64,000 nucleotides of DNA from Streptomyces sp. NBC_00461 (GCF_036013935.1 NZ_CP107902.1:9209001-9273000); one strand, 5' to 3'. Shown: positions 23,880 to 31,965, counted from the stretch's first letter. Notes: generated by a model not told the origin, from the letters alone. Made by a program: numbers and translations.

Positions 23880-25223
23880 GTGAGCGGCGAGAACTCTTCG
23901 GCGGACGACGTGCAGCGGGTGTGGGACGTCGTCGTGGTGGGCGCGGGACCCGCGGGGGCCTCGGCTGCCTACGCGGCGGCGGTCGCGGGGCGCAGCGTGC
24001 TGCTGCTGGAGAAGGCGGAGCTGCCGCGCTACAAGACGTGCGGCGGCGGGATCATCGGCCCCTCGCGCGACTCCCTGCCGCCCGGCTTCGAGCTGCCGCT
24101 GCGGGACCGGGTGCACGCGGTGACGTTCTCGAACAACGGCCGCTTCACGCGGACCCGGCGCTCCCGGCAGATGCTGTTCGGACTGATCAACCGGCCCGAG
24201 TTCGACCAGCAGCTCGTCGAGCACGCGCAGAAGGCGGGCGCCGAGCTGCGGACGGGCGTCACCGTGCAGCGCGTCGAGCAGCACGGGTCGGCGGTGCCGG
24301 ACCGGCGTACCGTCGCCGTGTTCCTGCAGGGCGGCGAGACGCTGCTCGCGCGGGCCGTGGTGGGCGCCGACGGCAGCGCCAGCCGCATAGGAGCGCACGT
24401 CGGGGTGAAGCTCGACCAGGTGGATCTCGGCCTGGAGGCGGAGATCCCGGTACCGGAGACGGTCGCCGAGGACTGGCGGGGGCGGGTGCTCATCGACTGG
24501 GGGCCGATGCCCGGCAGCTACGGCTGGGTCTTCCCCAAGGGCGACACTCTCACGGTCGGTGTGATCTCGGCGCGCGGTGAAGGCGCGGCGACGAAGCGGT
24601 ACTTCGAGGAGTTCATCGGGCGGCTCGGTCTCGCCGGCTTCGAACCGAGCATCTCCTCCGGCCACTTGACCCGGTGCCGGGCCGACGACTCGCCCCTGTC
24701 GCGCGGCCGGGTGCTGGTGTGCGGGGACGCGGCGGGTCTGCTGGAGCCGTGGACCCGTGAGGGCATCTCGTTCGCGCTGCGCTCGGGGCGGCTCGCGGGG
24801 GAGTGGGCGGTGCGGATCGCCGAGGCGCACGACGCGGTGGACACCCGGCGCCAGGCACTGAACTACGCGTTCGCGATCAAGGCGGGGCTCGGCGTCGAGA
24901 TGAGCGTCGGCAAGGCTATGCTCACGGCGTTCGAGCGCCGTCCCGGCCTGTTCCACGCGGCACTCACCGGGTTCCGGCCCGCCTGGAACGCGTTCAGGGA
25001 CATCACACGGGGGGCGACGTCCCTCGCCGAACTCGTGCGCACCCACCCCATGGCCCAGCGCGCACTGACCGCGCTCGACCGGCGTCGGCCGGTGGGCGGC
25101 GAGTCCCCGCTGGGCGGAGAGTCTCCGGTGTCCAGCGAGTCCCCGGTGGGCGACGAGTCCGCAGTGGGTGGCGAGTCCGCGGTGGGCGACGAGCCTTCGG
25201 CGGGCGGCGAGGTCAGCTCCTGA
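23880..25223 (+). CDS. Geranylgeranyl-reductase-family FAD oxidoreductase
   Basis: A 447-residue flavoprotein of the geranylgeranyl reductase family, which saturates isoprenoid chains such as those of menaquinone or lipids. FAD binding is by VVVGAGPAGASAA at the N-terminus, with the conserved PRYKTCGGGI (substrate-cavity Cys) and the second FAD motif LVCGDAAGLLEPWTREGISF. GTG 23880 directly follows the divergent region. The final 43 residues are a degenerate repeat of a six-residue GGESP-like unit, encoded by a 126-base tandem repeat, and look like an unstructured tail. The 3' end overlaps the convergent deazaflavin-type gene by 11 bases. The isoprenoid substrate is not known. Confidence 0.88.
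   Translation: MSGENSSADDVQRVWDVVVVGAGPAGASAAYAAAVAGRSVLLLEKAELPRYKTCGGGIIGPSRDSLPPGFELPLRDRVHAVTFSNNGRFTRTRRSRQMLFGLINRPEFDQQLVEHAQKAGAELRTGVTVQRVEQHGSAVPDRRTVAVFLQGGETLLARAVVGADGSASRIGAHVGVKLDQVDLGLEAEIPVPETVAEDWRGRVLIDWGPMPGSYGWVFPKGDTLTVGVISARGEGAATKRYFEEFIGRLGLAGFEPSISSGHLTRCRADDSPLSRGRVLVCGDAAGLLEPWTREGISFALRSGRLAGEWAVRIAEAHDAVDTRRQALNYAFAIKAGLGVEMSVGKAMLTAFERRPGLFHAALTGFRPAWNAFRDITRGATSLAELVRTHPMAQRALTALDRRRPVGGESPLGGESPVSSESPVGDESAVGGESAVGDEPSAGGEVSS
25092..25217 (+). repeat. Seven 18-bp tandem repeats encoding an acidic tail
   Basis: Seven diverged copies of an 18-base unit (consensus GTGGGCGGCGAGTCCCCG) encode VGGESP-like hexapeptides at the C-terminus of the flavoprotein. All copies keep the reading frame. 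The array probably varies in copy number between strains. It runs into the overlap with the convergent gene. Confidence 0.85.
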
Positions 25224-25662
25224 CGTTGACGCGGAAGACGGGGTGGTCGGGTGCGATGCGCCGCAGCTCGGTGTCCGGCGAGTCGGGGCCGACCCCGTTG
25301 AAGAAGACCCCGACCTCGGCCTTCCAGCGCTTGAGGTAGGCCCGCAGCAGCGGGACCTTGTCGTCGTCGCCGACCTCGGTCGCGGTGAACACGTCCACGT
25401 TCTTACCGAGCCGCAGCTCACCGCCGCCCGCCGCCCGCATGTTGTGCGTCCACTGGACGTGGCCGCGCGGCGCGACCAGGTACTGCTGTCCGTCCACGGT
25501 CAGCAGGTTCACGGGGGTGGTCCGCCACTCGCCGCTCTTGCGGCCGCGGACCGCCAGAACCCTGGAGCCCCAGACGCTGAGGCCGCGGCGGGTCATCCAT
25601 GCCACGGCGCGGTTGAACACGTTGACGGTGAACCAGCCGGGCTTCTGGACGTGAGTGGACAT
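25213..25662 (-). CDS. Deazaflavin (F420)-dependent nitroreductase-family protein
   Basis: A 149-residue split-barrel protein of the Ddn family, which uses reduced F420 to reduce quinones or nitro compounds. Typical features are VLAVRGRKSGEWRTTPVNLL and YLVAPRGHVQWTHNMRAAG, the latter forming the deazaflavin pocket, then the C-terminal PLLRAYLKRW and HPVFRV. ATG 25662 (MSTHVQKPGW) is preferred; ATG 25674 is possible. It is divergent from the TetR gene across an array of palindromic repeats, so that regulator very likely controls it. Its physiological substrate is not known; an F420H2-dependent reductase role is family-based. Confidence 0.87.
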   Translation of the reverse strand: MSTHVQKPGWFTVNVFNRAVAWMTRRGLSVWGSRVLAVRGRKSGEWRTTPVNLLTVDGQQYLVAPRGHVQWTHNMRAAGGGELRLGKNVDVFTATEVGDDDKVPLLRAYLKRWKAEVGVFFNGVGPDSPDTELRRIAPDHPVFRVNVRS

Positions 25663-25686
25663 GAGGACCCCCATCGGTCAGGTGAA

Positions 25687-25829
25687 GAGCGCCGCTCTCT
25701 TTTGTGAGCGCTGCTCTCGCTTGCTGCAGATTCTGCACCGGATCCGTGATCCATAGCAAGAGCAGTGCTCACTTTTTTGTTCGCTGCTCTCCTTTGTGTG
25801 CACTGCTCTCGCTTCATGGGAGACTGCTC
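25687..25829. repeat. Array of six operator-like repeats at about 19-bp spacing
   Basis: Six copies of an 11-bp element with consensus GAGCRCTGCTC start at 25687, 25706, 25760, 25779, 25798 and 25819, so neighbouring copies are mostly 19 bases apart. Copies 1-3 are near-perfect palindromes and the others keep mainly the right half TGCTC. Several are followed by a T-rich stretch, making a longer direct repeat. The array fills the gap between the Ddn-like gene and the TetR gene and ends two bases before the TetR ATG. It is probably a multi-site operator for that TetR protein. Confidence 0.75.
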
Positions 25830-25831
25830 CC

Positions 25832-26518
25832 ATGAGCACCGCACACAGCGCCCGCGCCCGAGCCAGGATCGAGGTCACCGCCGCCATCAAGGACGAGGCA
25901 CGCAGACAGCTCGCCGCCGAGGGTGCCGCCAAACTCTCGCTGCGCGCCGTCGCCCGCGAGCTCGGCATGGTCTCCTCCGCGCTCTACCGCTACTTCCCGA
26001 GCCGCGACGACCTCCTGACGGCACTCATCATCGACGCCTACGACTCCGTCGGCGAGGCCGCGGAGACGGCGCGCGACGCCGCCTCCGACGCCGCCCCCAC
26101 CCCACGCTGGACCGCCGTCTGCGAAGCCGTGCGTGCCTGGGCCCTCGCGCACCCCCACGAATACGCCCTGATCTACGGCTCTCCGGTCCCCGGCTACGTC
26201 GCCCCCGACACCACCATCCCGGCCGCGTCCCGTGTCGGCCTCGTGCTGATCGGCATCCTGCGCGACGCCGTCAGGGGCCCGGGCGTGACCTTCCCCCCGC
26301 TCCCCGCCGAACTGCGCCCCGAGGCCGAGCGCCTCAGCGCCGACATCGCCCCCGACCTCCCGCCGGAGGTGTCGACGGCCCTGGTCGCGGCCTGGGCCCA
26401 GTTGTTCGGGCTGGTCGGCTTCGAGCTGTTCGGACAGTTCAACCGCGTCGTCGAGGACCGGGAGAAGTTCTTCCGGTACGCGGTCGTGCAGCTCGCCCGG
26501 GGAGTGGGGCTGAGGTGA
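25832..26518 (+). CDS. TetR family transcriptional regulator (WHG domain)
   Basis: A 228-residue TetR-type repressor. The N-terminal helix-turn-helix is LSLRAVARELGMVSSALYRY with the following FPSRDDLL. The C-terminal ligand domain contains HPHEYALIYGSPVPGY, typical of the WHG-type C-terminal family. ATG 25832 is chosen because the helix-turn-helix spacing then fits. The only upstream sequence is the repeat array rather than a ribosome binding site, so the message is probably leaderless and self-repressed. It should regulate itself and the divergent F420-type reductase gene. The ligand is unknown. Confidence 0.9.
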   Translation: MSTAHSARARARIEVTAAIKDEARRQLAAEGAAKLSLRAVARELGMVSSALYRYFPSRDDLLTALIIDAYDSVGEAAETARDAASDAAPTPRWTAVCEAVRAWALAHPHEYALIYGSPVPGYVAPDTTIPAASRVGLVLIGILRDAVRGPGVTFPPLPAELRPEAERLSADIAPDLPPEVSTALVAAWAQLFGLVGFELFGQFNRVVEDREKFFRYAVVQLARGVGLR

Positions 26519-26566
26519 GCGCCGAGTGGGGCTGAGGTGAGAACGGGCGTCCCGCGTACTTCCCTC

Positions 26567-26625
26567 GGAGTACTCCTGGTCACCCCGCCCGGCTGACGTC
26601 CACCAGGCCCGATGACGTCTAGCGT
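26567..26625 (+). promoter_or_regulatory. Promoter and palindrome upstream of the histidine kinase
   Basis: GGAGTACTCC (26567-26576) is a perfect 10-bp palindrome. A -10-like TAGCGT (26620-26625) ends seven bases before ATG 26633, suggesting a leaderless message. The palindrome may be the binding site of the cognate NarL-type response regulator. No clear -35 was found. Confidence 0.4.
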
Positions 26626-26632
26626 GGCGGGC

Positions 26633-27868
26633 ATGGACGAGCAGCGAGCAAGCGGGATCGGCCCGCCTCACTGGTGGCGGCACGGGCCGCCGGGGCTGAA
26701 CCGCTGGGTCGACGAACAGCAGTCGACCCGGTGGCCATGGCGTTCCACCGTGCTGCTCACGTTCTTCGTGCTCGTCGGATCCAACTACGCGGCACACCAG
26801 CAGGCGGGGGAGAGGGCCGCCCTGGACCCCTTCGCGCGCGCACTGCTGCTGGTGGGCTCGGTGCTGCTGCTGTGGCGACTGCGGTATCCGGTGGCCGTCG
26901 TGTTCGGTACGGCGGCGGCCGCGATGGTCTACCTGGGCGCGGGTTACCCGTACGGGCCGGTCTTCCTGACCGTCGCACTGGCCTGCTTCTGCGCCGTGGT
27001 CGCGGGACATCGGCGGGCGGCCTGGGCCGCGGTGGGGATGCTCTGGGTCGGGCATGTGCTGGTGGGCCACTGGCTGTACCGCTGGCTGCCGCCGTCCGGG
27101 GACTCGGCGGCCTCCTGGGCGCCGGAAGGCGTGATCGCCGCCTGGGTGGTGGCGATCGTGGCCCTGGCGGAACTGTCCCGGGCCCGGCGCGAGCAGTGGG
27201 GCCGGGAACGGGCCGAGCGGGCGCAGGCCGCGCGCCGGCGGGCCGACGAGGAGCGGCTGCGGATCGCCCGTGAACTGCACGACGTCCTCGCGCACAGCAT
27301 CTCGGTGATCAACGTCCAGGCGGGCGTCGGCCTCGCGCTCCTCGACACCGACCCCGAGCAGGCACGCACCGCGCTCACCACCATCAAGGCCGCCAGCAAG
27401 GAGGCGCTGGGCGAGGTCCGCCAGGTCCTCGACACGCTCCGCGCGCCCGGAGAGGCGCCGCGAGCTCCGGCGCCGGGCCTCGACCGGCTGCCCGATCTGG
27501 TGGAGCAGGCGGCGAGCGCGGGGCTGACGGTGGACGTCGAAGGCGAGCCGCCCCGGCTCGCGCCCGGCACCGACCTGGCCGCCTTCCGCATCGTCCAGGA
27601 GGCCCTCACCAACGTGGTGCGGCACTCGGTCTCGCGCCACGCGCGCGTGCACGTCGACCACGACCGACGGACGCTGCGGCTGTGCGTCGACGACGACGGG
27701 CCCGCGACCGGCGCCGACGCGGGCGGCAGCGGCAACGGTCTGGCCGGAATGCGGGAGCGGGCCGCCGCGCTGGGTGGCACGATCGAGGCGGGCCCGCGCA
27801 CGGACGGCGGCTTCCGGGTGCTCGCCGTACTGCCGTTGAAGGTGAAGGCCGAGGAGGACGACCGGTGA
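26633..27868 (+). CDS. NarL-type sensor histidine kinase
   Basis: A 411-residue membrane sensor kinase. The N-terminal half holds about five to six transmembrane helices (residues 35-175) and little extracellular sequence, so it may sense membrane state. A coiled coil rich in Arg/Glu leads to the HisKA_3 domain with phospho-acceptor His in ARELHDVLAHSIS. The C-terminal ATPase domain contains VQEALTNVVRHS (N box), DDGPATGADAG and GSGNGLAGMRERAAALGG (G boxes). ATG 26633 lies seven bases after a TAGCGT -10. The response regulator gene overlaps its stop by four bases, so the two form a coupled two-component system. The signal is not known. Confidence 0.92.
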   Translation: MDEQRASGIGPPHWWRHGPPGLNRWVDEQQSTRWPWRSTVLLTFFVLVGSNYAAHQQAGERAALDPFARALLLVGSVLLLWRLRYPVAVVFGTAAAAMVYLGAGYPYGPVFLTVALACFCAVVAGHRRAAWAAVGMLWVGHVLVGHWLYRWLPPSGDSAASWAPEGVIAAWVVAIVALAELSRARREQWGRERAERAQAARRRADEERLRIARELHDVLAHSISVINVQAGVGLALLDTDPEQARTALTTIKAASKEALGEVRQVLDTLRAPGEAPRAPAPGLDRLPDLVEQAASAGLTVDVEGEPPRLAPGTDLAAFRIVQEALTNVVRHSVSRHARVHVDHDRRTLRLCVDDDGPATGADAGGSGNGLAGMRERAAALGGTIEAGPRTDGGFRVLAVLPLKVKAEEDDR

Positions 27869-28530
27869 TCCGTGTACTGCTCGCCGATGACCAGTCACTG
27901 GTGCGGGCCGGCTTCAAGGCACTGCTCGACGCACAGCCCGACATCGAGGTGGCCGGGGAGGCCTCCGACGGTGAGGAGGCGCTGGGCAAGGTGCGTGAAC
28001 TGCGCCCCGACATCGTCCTGATGGACATCCGCATGCCGGTGCTGGACGGGCTGGGGGCGACCCGCCGGATCATCGACGACGAGGCGCTGCGAGGCGTCAA
28101 GGTGGTCATGCTCACCACCTTCGAGCTCGACGAGTACGTCTTCGAGGCGATCCGCTCCGGCGCCTCCGGCTTCCTGGTCAAGGACACCGAACCGGACGAA
28201 CTCCTGCGCGCCGTAAGGGCGGTGGTGGACGGCGACGCGCTGCTCTCGCCCGGTGTGACCCGTCGCCTGATCGCGGAGTTCGCGGCCCGCTCCAAGGAGC
28301 CGGCGGCAAAAGGAGCTCTCGGCGAACTCACCGAGCGGGAACGGGAGGTGATGGCCCTGGTCGGCATCGGTCTGTCCAACGACGAGATCGCCCGCCGTCT
28401 GGTCGTGAGCCCCCTCACGGCGAAGACCCACGTCAGCCGCACGATGGTCAAGCTCGGCGCCCGGGACAGGGCCCAACTGGTCGTTCTCGCCTACGAGTCG
28501 GGGCTGGTGCGGCCGGGCTGGCTGGGCTGA
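27865..28530 (+). CDS. LuxR/NarL family response regulator
   Basis: A 221-residue response regulator, partner of the upstream histidine kinase. The receiver domain begins VIRVLLADDQSLVRAGF, and the phosphorylated Asp is in DIVLMDIRMP, with the conserved Thr in MLTTF and Lys in FLVKD. The C-terminal helix-turn-helix has LTEREREVMALVGIGLSNDE and the recognition helix region TAKTHVSR. The start is GTG 27865, overlapping the kinase stop as GTGA, with GAGGAGG upstream. Its 3' end overlaps the convergent small membrane-protein gene by about 40 bases. Targets probably include its own operon. Confidence 0.93.
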   Translation: MIRVLLADDQSLVRAGFKALLDAQPDIEVAGEASDGEEALGKVRELRPDIVLMDIRMPVLDGLGATRRIIDDEALRGVKVVMLTTFELDEYVFEAIRSGASGFLVKDTEPDELLRAVRAVVDGDALLSPGVTRRLIAEFAARSKEPAAKGALGELTEREREVMALVGIGLSNDEIARRLVVSPLTAKTHVSRTMVKLGARDRAQLVVLAYESGLVRPGWLG

Positions 28531-28775
28531 GTCGGCCGCCGGAAACGGACCAGCACACTGACCACCCGGGCGAGGAACAGCACGGGGGCGAGCACGAGAC
28601 CGGTACGCAGCAGCACCGTCTCGACGCCTTGCGGCAGGTCGAAGAGCAGCGCCGGACCGGCGACCGCCCCGAAGACGACCGCCACCGCGAACACCGCGCT
28701 GCACAGCGCGTATCCGATCTCGACGGTGATCGCGTCCCGCTCGGCCTGACTGCGCCGTCCCCCGTGTTCGGTCAT
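28491..28775 (-). CDS. Small two-helix membrane protein (DUF6332-like)
   Basis: A 94-residue protein with two hydrophobic helices (about residues 23-45 and 55-77) and a short charged N-terminus, MTEHGGRRSQAERDA. It resembles the small actinobacterial DUF6332 family, but I hold that name loosely. The function is unknown. ATG 28775 is preferred because the upstream extension is not conserved-looking. The 3' end overlaps the response regulator gene on the other strand by 40 bases. Confidence 0.6.
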   Translation of the reverse strand: MTEHGGRRSQAERDAITVEIGYALCSAVFAVAVVFGAVAGPALLFDLPQGVETVLLRTGLVLAPVLFLARVVSVLVRFRRPTQPSQPGRTSPDS

Positions 28776-28847
28776 ACCCGGAGTTTCACAGCCGTGCGCC
28801 CGGCGGAGCAAGCGGGCCCCGCCGGGCGCACGACGCAGAGGCGCCCC

Positions 28848-30323
28848 CTAGTCGCGTACGGATACGCGCTCCGCCTCCACCACGGTGGACTTGGCGACCG
28901 TGACGGACTGCTGAGGGCGACGGGTACGCACGCCCGTGAGTGTGATCAGCAAACCGGCGACCGCGATGCCCGTGACCACCACCAGACCGGGCCGGTAGCT
29001 GTCCAACACGGCCTGCGGGGTGGCGTGTTCGGGCGCTCCCGCGGTGACCACGGCCGTCACGACGGCCAGGAAGATCGCGCCGCCCACCTGCACCGAGGTG
29101 TTGAGCAGGCCGGAGACCATGCCCTGCTCGTGGTCCTCGACCCCGTTCGTGGCCTGGATGTTGAGCGAGGGGAAGACCAGCGCGCAGGCCGCGCCGATCA
29201 GGAGCATCGACGGCAGGATGACGGCGGCGTAGGTCGGGTCGAGGCTCACGCGCAGGAACAGCGCGTATCCGACGACCATCAGCGCGAAGCCCGCCGCGAT
29301 CAGCCGCTGGGTGCCGAACCGGTCGACGATCGAGCCGACCTTCGTGGAGGACACCGCCACCAGTGCGCCCGCCGGCAGGAAGGCGAGCGCCGTGTGCAGC
29401 GCCGACCAGCCCAGCAGCGACTGCATGTACAGCGTGACCAGGAACTGGAAGCCGACGTAGGACCCGAAGAAGGCCATCGCGCCGAGCTGGGCGCGGATCT
29501 GGCTGCCGGAGCGCAGTACGCCCAGCCGGATCAGCGGACCGGGCGAGCGCCGCTCGACCAGGACGAACACGGTGAGCAGGACGGCGACGGCCAGGAAGGA
29601 CAGCAGCGTGCGGGCCGACGCCCAGCCGGCCTGGGGCGCCTGTACGACGGTGAAGACGAGCAGCAGCATCGACGCGGTGCCGAGGACGGCGCCGGGGATG
29701 TCGTAGCCGTTGTGGTCCTTCTCGCGCTCGCTGCGCGGCAGCAGTCTCAGGCCCGCCACCAGGGCGATCAGGGCGATGGGCGCGGGCAGCAGCATGGTCA
29801 GGCGCCAACTGGCCTCGGTGAGCAGGCCGGAGAGCACCAGGCCCATCGAGAAGCCGGTGGCCGCGCAGGTGGTGTAGATGGACAGGGCGCGGTTGCGCAG
29901 CGGGCCCTCGGCGAAGGTCGTGGTGATGATGGACAGGCCGGCGGGCGCGGTGAAGGCCGCGCTCAGGCCCTTGATGAAGCGGCTGGCGATCAGCAGCGGA
30001 CCCGAGTCGACGAGCCCGCCGAGCAGTGAGGCGAGCGCGAACACGCCCAGGGCGATCAGGAAGACCTGGCGCCTGCCGAGCAGGTCGGCGGTGCGTCCGC
30101 CGAGCAGCAACAGGCCGCCGTATCCCAGGATGTAGCCGCTGACGATCCACTGCAGGGTCGAGGTGGACAGGTCGAGGTCGGTGCCGATGGACGGCAGCGC
30201 GACGCCGACCATCGACACGTCGAGCGCGTCCAGGAACATCGCGGCGCAGAGCACCAGCAGGGTGCCCCACAGCCGGGGGGTCCAGCGTCCCTCGGTCGTG
30301 GGAGTGGTGAGCGGAGAGGTCAT
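28848..30323 (-). CDS. MFS drug-efflux transporter (DHA2, 14-helix type)
   Basis: A 491-residue major facilitator of the EmrB/QacA (DHA2) type, a proton-driven exporter of drugs or metabolites. About 14 transmembrane helices are predicted from the hydrophobic pattern. The N-terminal motif includes FLDALDVSMVGVALPSIG and the loop GRTADLLGRRQVF, which is motif A. The start codon lies seven bases after a -10 TAGTGT, with no ribosome binding site, so the message is probably leaderless. A palindromic operator sits in the promoter spacer and the divergent MarR gene is 85 bases away, so efflux should be induced by a ligand of that regulator. Confidence 0.93.
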   Translation of the reverse strand: MTSPLTTPTTEGRWTPRLWGTLLVLCAAMFLDALDVSMVGVALPSIGTDLDLSTSTLQWIVSGYILGYGGLLLLGGRTADLLGRRQVFLIALGVFALASLLGGLVDSGPLLIASRFIKGLSAAFTAPAGLSIITTTFAEGPLRNRALSIYTTCAATGFSMGLVLSGLLTEASWRLTMLLPAPIALIALVAGLRLLPRSEREKDHNGYDIPGAVLGTASMLLLVFTVVQAPQAGWASARTLLSFLAVAVLLTVFVLVERRSPGPLIRLGVLRSGSQIRAQLGAMAFFGSYVGFQFLVTLYMQSLLGWSALHTALAFLPAGALVAVSSTKVGSIVDRFGTQRLIAAGFALMVVGYALFLRVSLDPTYAAVILPSMLLIGAACALVFPSLNIQATNGVEDHEQGMVSGLLNTSVQVGGAIFLAVVTAVVTAGAPEHATPQAVLDSYRPGLVVVTGIAVAGLLITLTGVRTRRPQQSVTVAKSTVVEAERVSVRD

Positions 30324-30330
30324 GCCGTCG

Positions 30331-30402
30331 ACACTACATGTGCATGCATCGAATGCACATACATTTAATTCTGATGCAATGAATTCGCTTCTCTGCTACG
30401 GT
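30331..30402. promoter_or_regulatory. Divergent MFS/MarR promoters with MarR-type operator
   Basis: On the minus strand TGTGCA, a 17-base spacer and TAGTGT (30336-30331) form the transporter promoter. ATGTGCAT-N7-ATGCACAT (30338-30360), a perfect 8+8 palindrome of MarR size, covers its -35 and spacer. On the plus strand TACGGT (30397-30402) ends six bases before the MarR ATG. A second palindrome AATTC-N9-GAATT spans 30367-30385. Confidence 0.7.
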
Positions 30403-30408
30403 GCGGCC

Positions 30409-30801
30409 ATGGCGGCGAAGAGGGCCGAGCAGGAGCTCGTGGACCAGTGGCGGGACATCCTGGCGCTGCATGCGCGCACCCAGTGCGAACTGGACCGTGA
30501 ACTGCATCAACACGGCCTGTGCGCCAGCGACTTCGAGGTGCTGGACGTCCTGTCCGGCGAAGCCTGCGGCTATCGCGTGCAGGAGATCTCCGAGCGGGTC
30601 CATCTGAGCCAGAGTGCGCTGTCGCGGCTGGTCGCCCGGCTGGAGAAGGACGACCTCGTCGAGCGTGCCATGTGCCCGGAGGACCGGCGGGGCGTCCGCG
30701 TGGCCCTCACCGCGAGGGGGCGCACGCTGCACGGCGAGGTGCTGCCGGTGCAGCGCGCGGTGCTGACGAAAATGCTGGCGGGTGACCTCAGCTCCAGGTG
30801 A
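30409..30801 (+). CDS. MarR family transcriptional regulator
   Basis: A 130-residue MarR-type winged-helix repressor, at the short end of the normal range. The recognition region is VQEISERVHLSQSALSRLVA and the wing carries CPEDRRGVRVALTARG. ATG 30409 lies six bases after a TACGGT -10, implying a leaderless message. The frame is open upstream but that extension runs through the operator. It is divergent from the DHA2 transporter, the classic drug-responsive arrangement, and should repress both genes until it binds a phenolic or other hydrophobic ligand. Its 3' end overlaps the convergent maleylpyruvate-isomerase-like gene by 14 bases. Confidence 0.92.
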   Translation: MAAKRAEQELVDQWRDILALHARTQCELDRELHQHGLCASDFEVLDVLSGEACGYRVQEISERVHLSQSALSRLVARLEKDDLVERAMCPEDRRGVRVALTARGRTLHGEVLPVQRAVLTKMLAGDLSSR

Positions 30802-31528
30802 CGGCCGACTTCTCGCGCCACAGCGCGGCGACGGCGGCGTCCCCGGTGACCTCCGGGAACGGCAGCCGGTTCCACAGCGCGAGATACAACTGCCCGGCGG
30901 GCCCGGCCACTTCGCAGTCGGCGTCCCCCGCCGCGTCCCGTGCGGTCACGGGCGGCTCCTGGGACAGTCGTACGGTCCACACCGCGTCGTCCGCATCCGT
31001 CGCCCGCACCCGCAGCACTCGGGCCTCGTCGCTGCGGACCTTGCTCCGGCTGCGGGCGTGGAAGCCGCACAGCAGCTCGTCGATGCCGTCCGCCGCGAAG
31101 GCGGGGGCGATCTCGGCCTGGGCGCCGCCCCTCGCACTCTCCGCGTCGATCCGGTGCACCGTGGTCTCGTGCGCCTGCCGGCGTGCCCAGAACGCGAGCG
31201 GGGAGGGCGCGGGCAGGAAGTGCCAGCACCGTAGGTCGGGCGGGGCGCTGGAGAGGGTGTCGACGAGGTGTCGGTGCCCTGCGCGGAACCAGGCGAGCAG
31301 CTCGTCGCCGTCCAGGTCGGGCAGCCCGCCGTCGGGGTGGTACGAGGTGTGTCCCTCGGCCACGAACGCGGCCGCCCAGCGGTGCACCATCCCGGTGTGC
31401 CGCACCAGATCACGCACCTGCCACGGAGGGCACGTCGGCACCTCGGCGTCGGTCCCCGCCGCCTCGGCCGCGAGGCAGAAAAGCTGCCCCTCACGGTCCA
31501 GGATCTCCAAGAACTGGGCTGTCTCCAT
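30788..31528 (-). CDS. Maleylpyruvate isomerase-like (DinB-fold) protein
   Basis: A 246-residue protein of the mycothiol-dependent maleylpyruvate isomerase-like group within the DinB/YfiT superfamily. The N-terminal metal-binding pattern is CPPWQVRDLVRHTGMVHRW, and a second His comes from AHETTVHRIDAE. The C-terminal part forms the SCP2-like domain of this group. Members act in mycothiol-dependent thiol-transfer or isomerisation, but most, including this one, have no proven substrate. ATG 31528 starts METAQFLEI; the frame extends upstream through unrelated genes. It overlaps the MarR gene end by 14 bases. Confidence 0.82.
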   Translation of the reverse strand: METAQFLEILDREGQLFCLAAEAAGTDAEVPTCPPWQVRDLVRHTGMVHRWAAAFVAEGHTSYHPDGGLPDLDGDELLAWFRAGHRHLVDTLSSAPPDLRCWHFLPAPSPLAFWARRQAHETTVHRIDAESARGGAQAEIAPAFAADGIDELLCGFHARSRSKVRSDEARVLRVRATDADDAVWTVRLSQEPPVTARDAAGDADCEVAGPAGQLYLALWNRLPFPEVTGDAAVAALWREKSAVTWS

Positions 31529-31575
31529 GGGATGAGTGTGCCGGATGCGCGACATCGGCATCCGGCAGCGACCGA

Positions 31576-31872
31576 TCAGACTCCGGGGTGCTGGTGCGGC
31601 TGCTGCGGCTGCCCGTACGACTGACCGCCGGCAAGGCCCGCGGCCTGCGCCTGCAACTGCTCGGCCTGCTCCTTCGCGACCTTCTGCTCCGCGCCGCAGA
31701 AGGTGCACTGCGTCGCGTACTTCGTGGAGATGGGGAACAGCGGCACGAAGAACAGGGTGAACTTCGTGACGCGCTTCCTGAGCGTGTGCGCGGCGGGAGT
31801 GCCGCAACTGCCGCACACCAGCGTCAGTATCGCGAGCTGGTACAGGTATCCCTTGGTGCCAAAGACGATCAC
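31576..31872 (-). CDS. Small zinc-ribbon protein
   Basis: A 98-residue protein with a zinc ribbon split by a short hydrophobic insert. One CXXC is at Cys20/Cys23 (CGSCG), the other at Cys56/Cys59 (CTFCG). Between them lies TKFTLFFVPLFPIST, which may touch the membrane. The tail is Gln/Gly/Pro-rich. This matches the small zinc-ribbon family common in actinobacteria, of unknown function. The start is GTG 31872 with AGGAAAGGG upstream. It lies in a row of minus-strand genes, 47 bases before the next. Confidence 0.78.
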   Translation of the reverse strand: MIVFGTKGYLYQLAILTLVCGSCGTPAAHTLRKRVTKFTLFFVPLFPISTKYATQCTFCGAEQKVAKEQAEQLQAQAAGLAGGQSYGQPQQPHQHPGV

Positions 31873-31965
31873 GAGGTCGGCCCTTTCCTGGGTCAGTGCC
31901 CGGCGCCGGATGGAGGACGCCGACCGCAATCCTCTCCCAGGAACGGCATGGGCTGCCGGGCGGAG

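Noticed and set aside
22478..24580. A 700-residue plus-strand open frame across the M20 gene and the flavoprotein start.
   Set aside because: It is antisense to the dipeptidase and out of frame with the flavoprotein, both of which have catalytic motifs and ribosome binding sites.
25687..25829. A CRISPR-like array before the TetR gene.
   Set aside because: Repeat units are only about 11-19 bp with no unique spacers, and they are palindromic operator-like elements ending at a regulator start.
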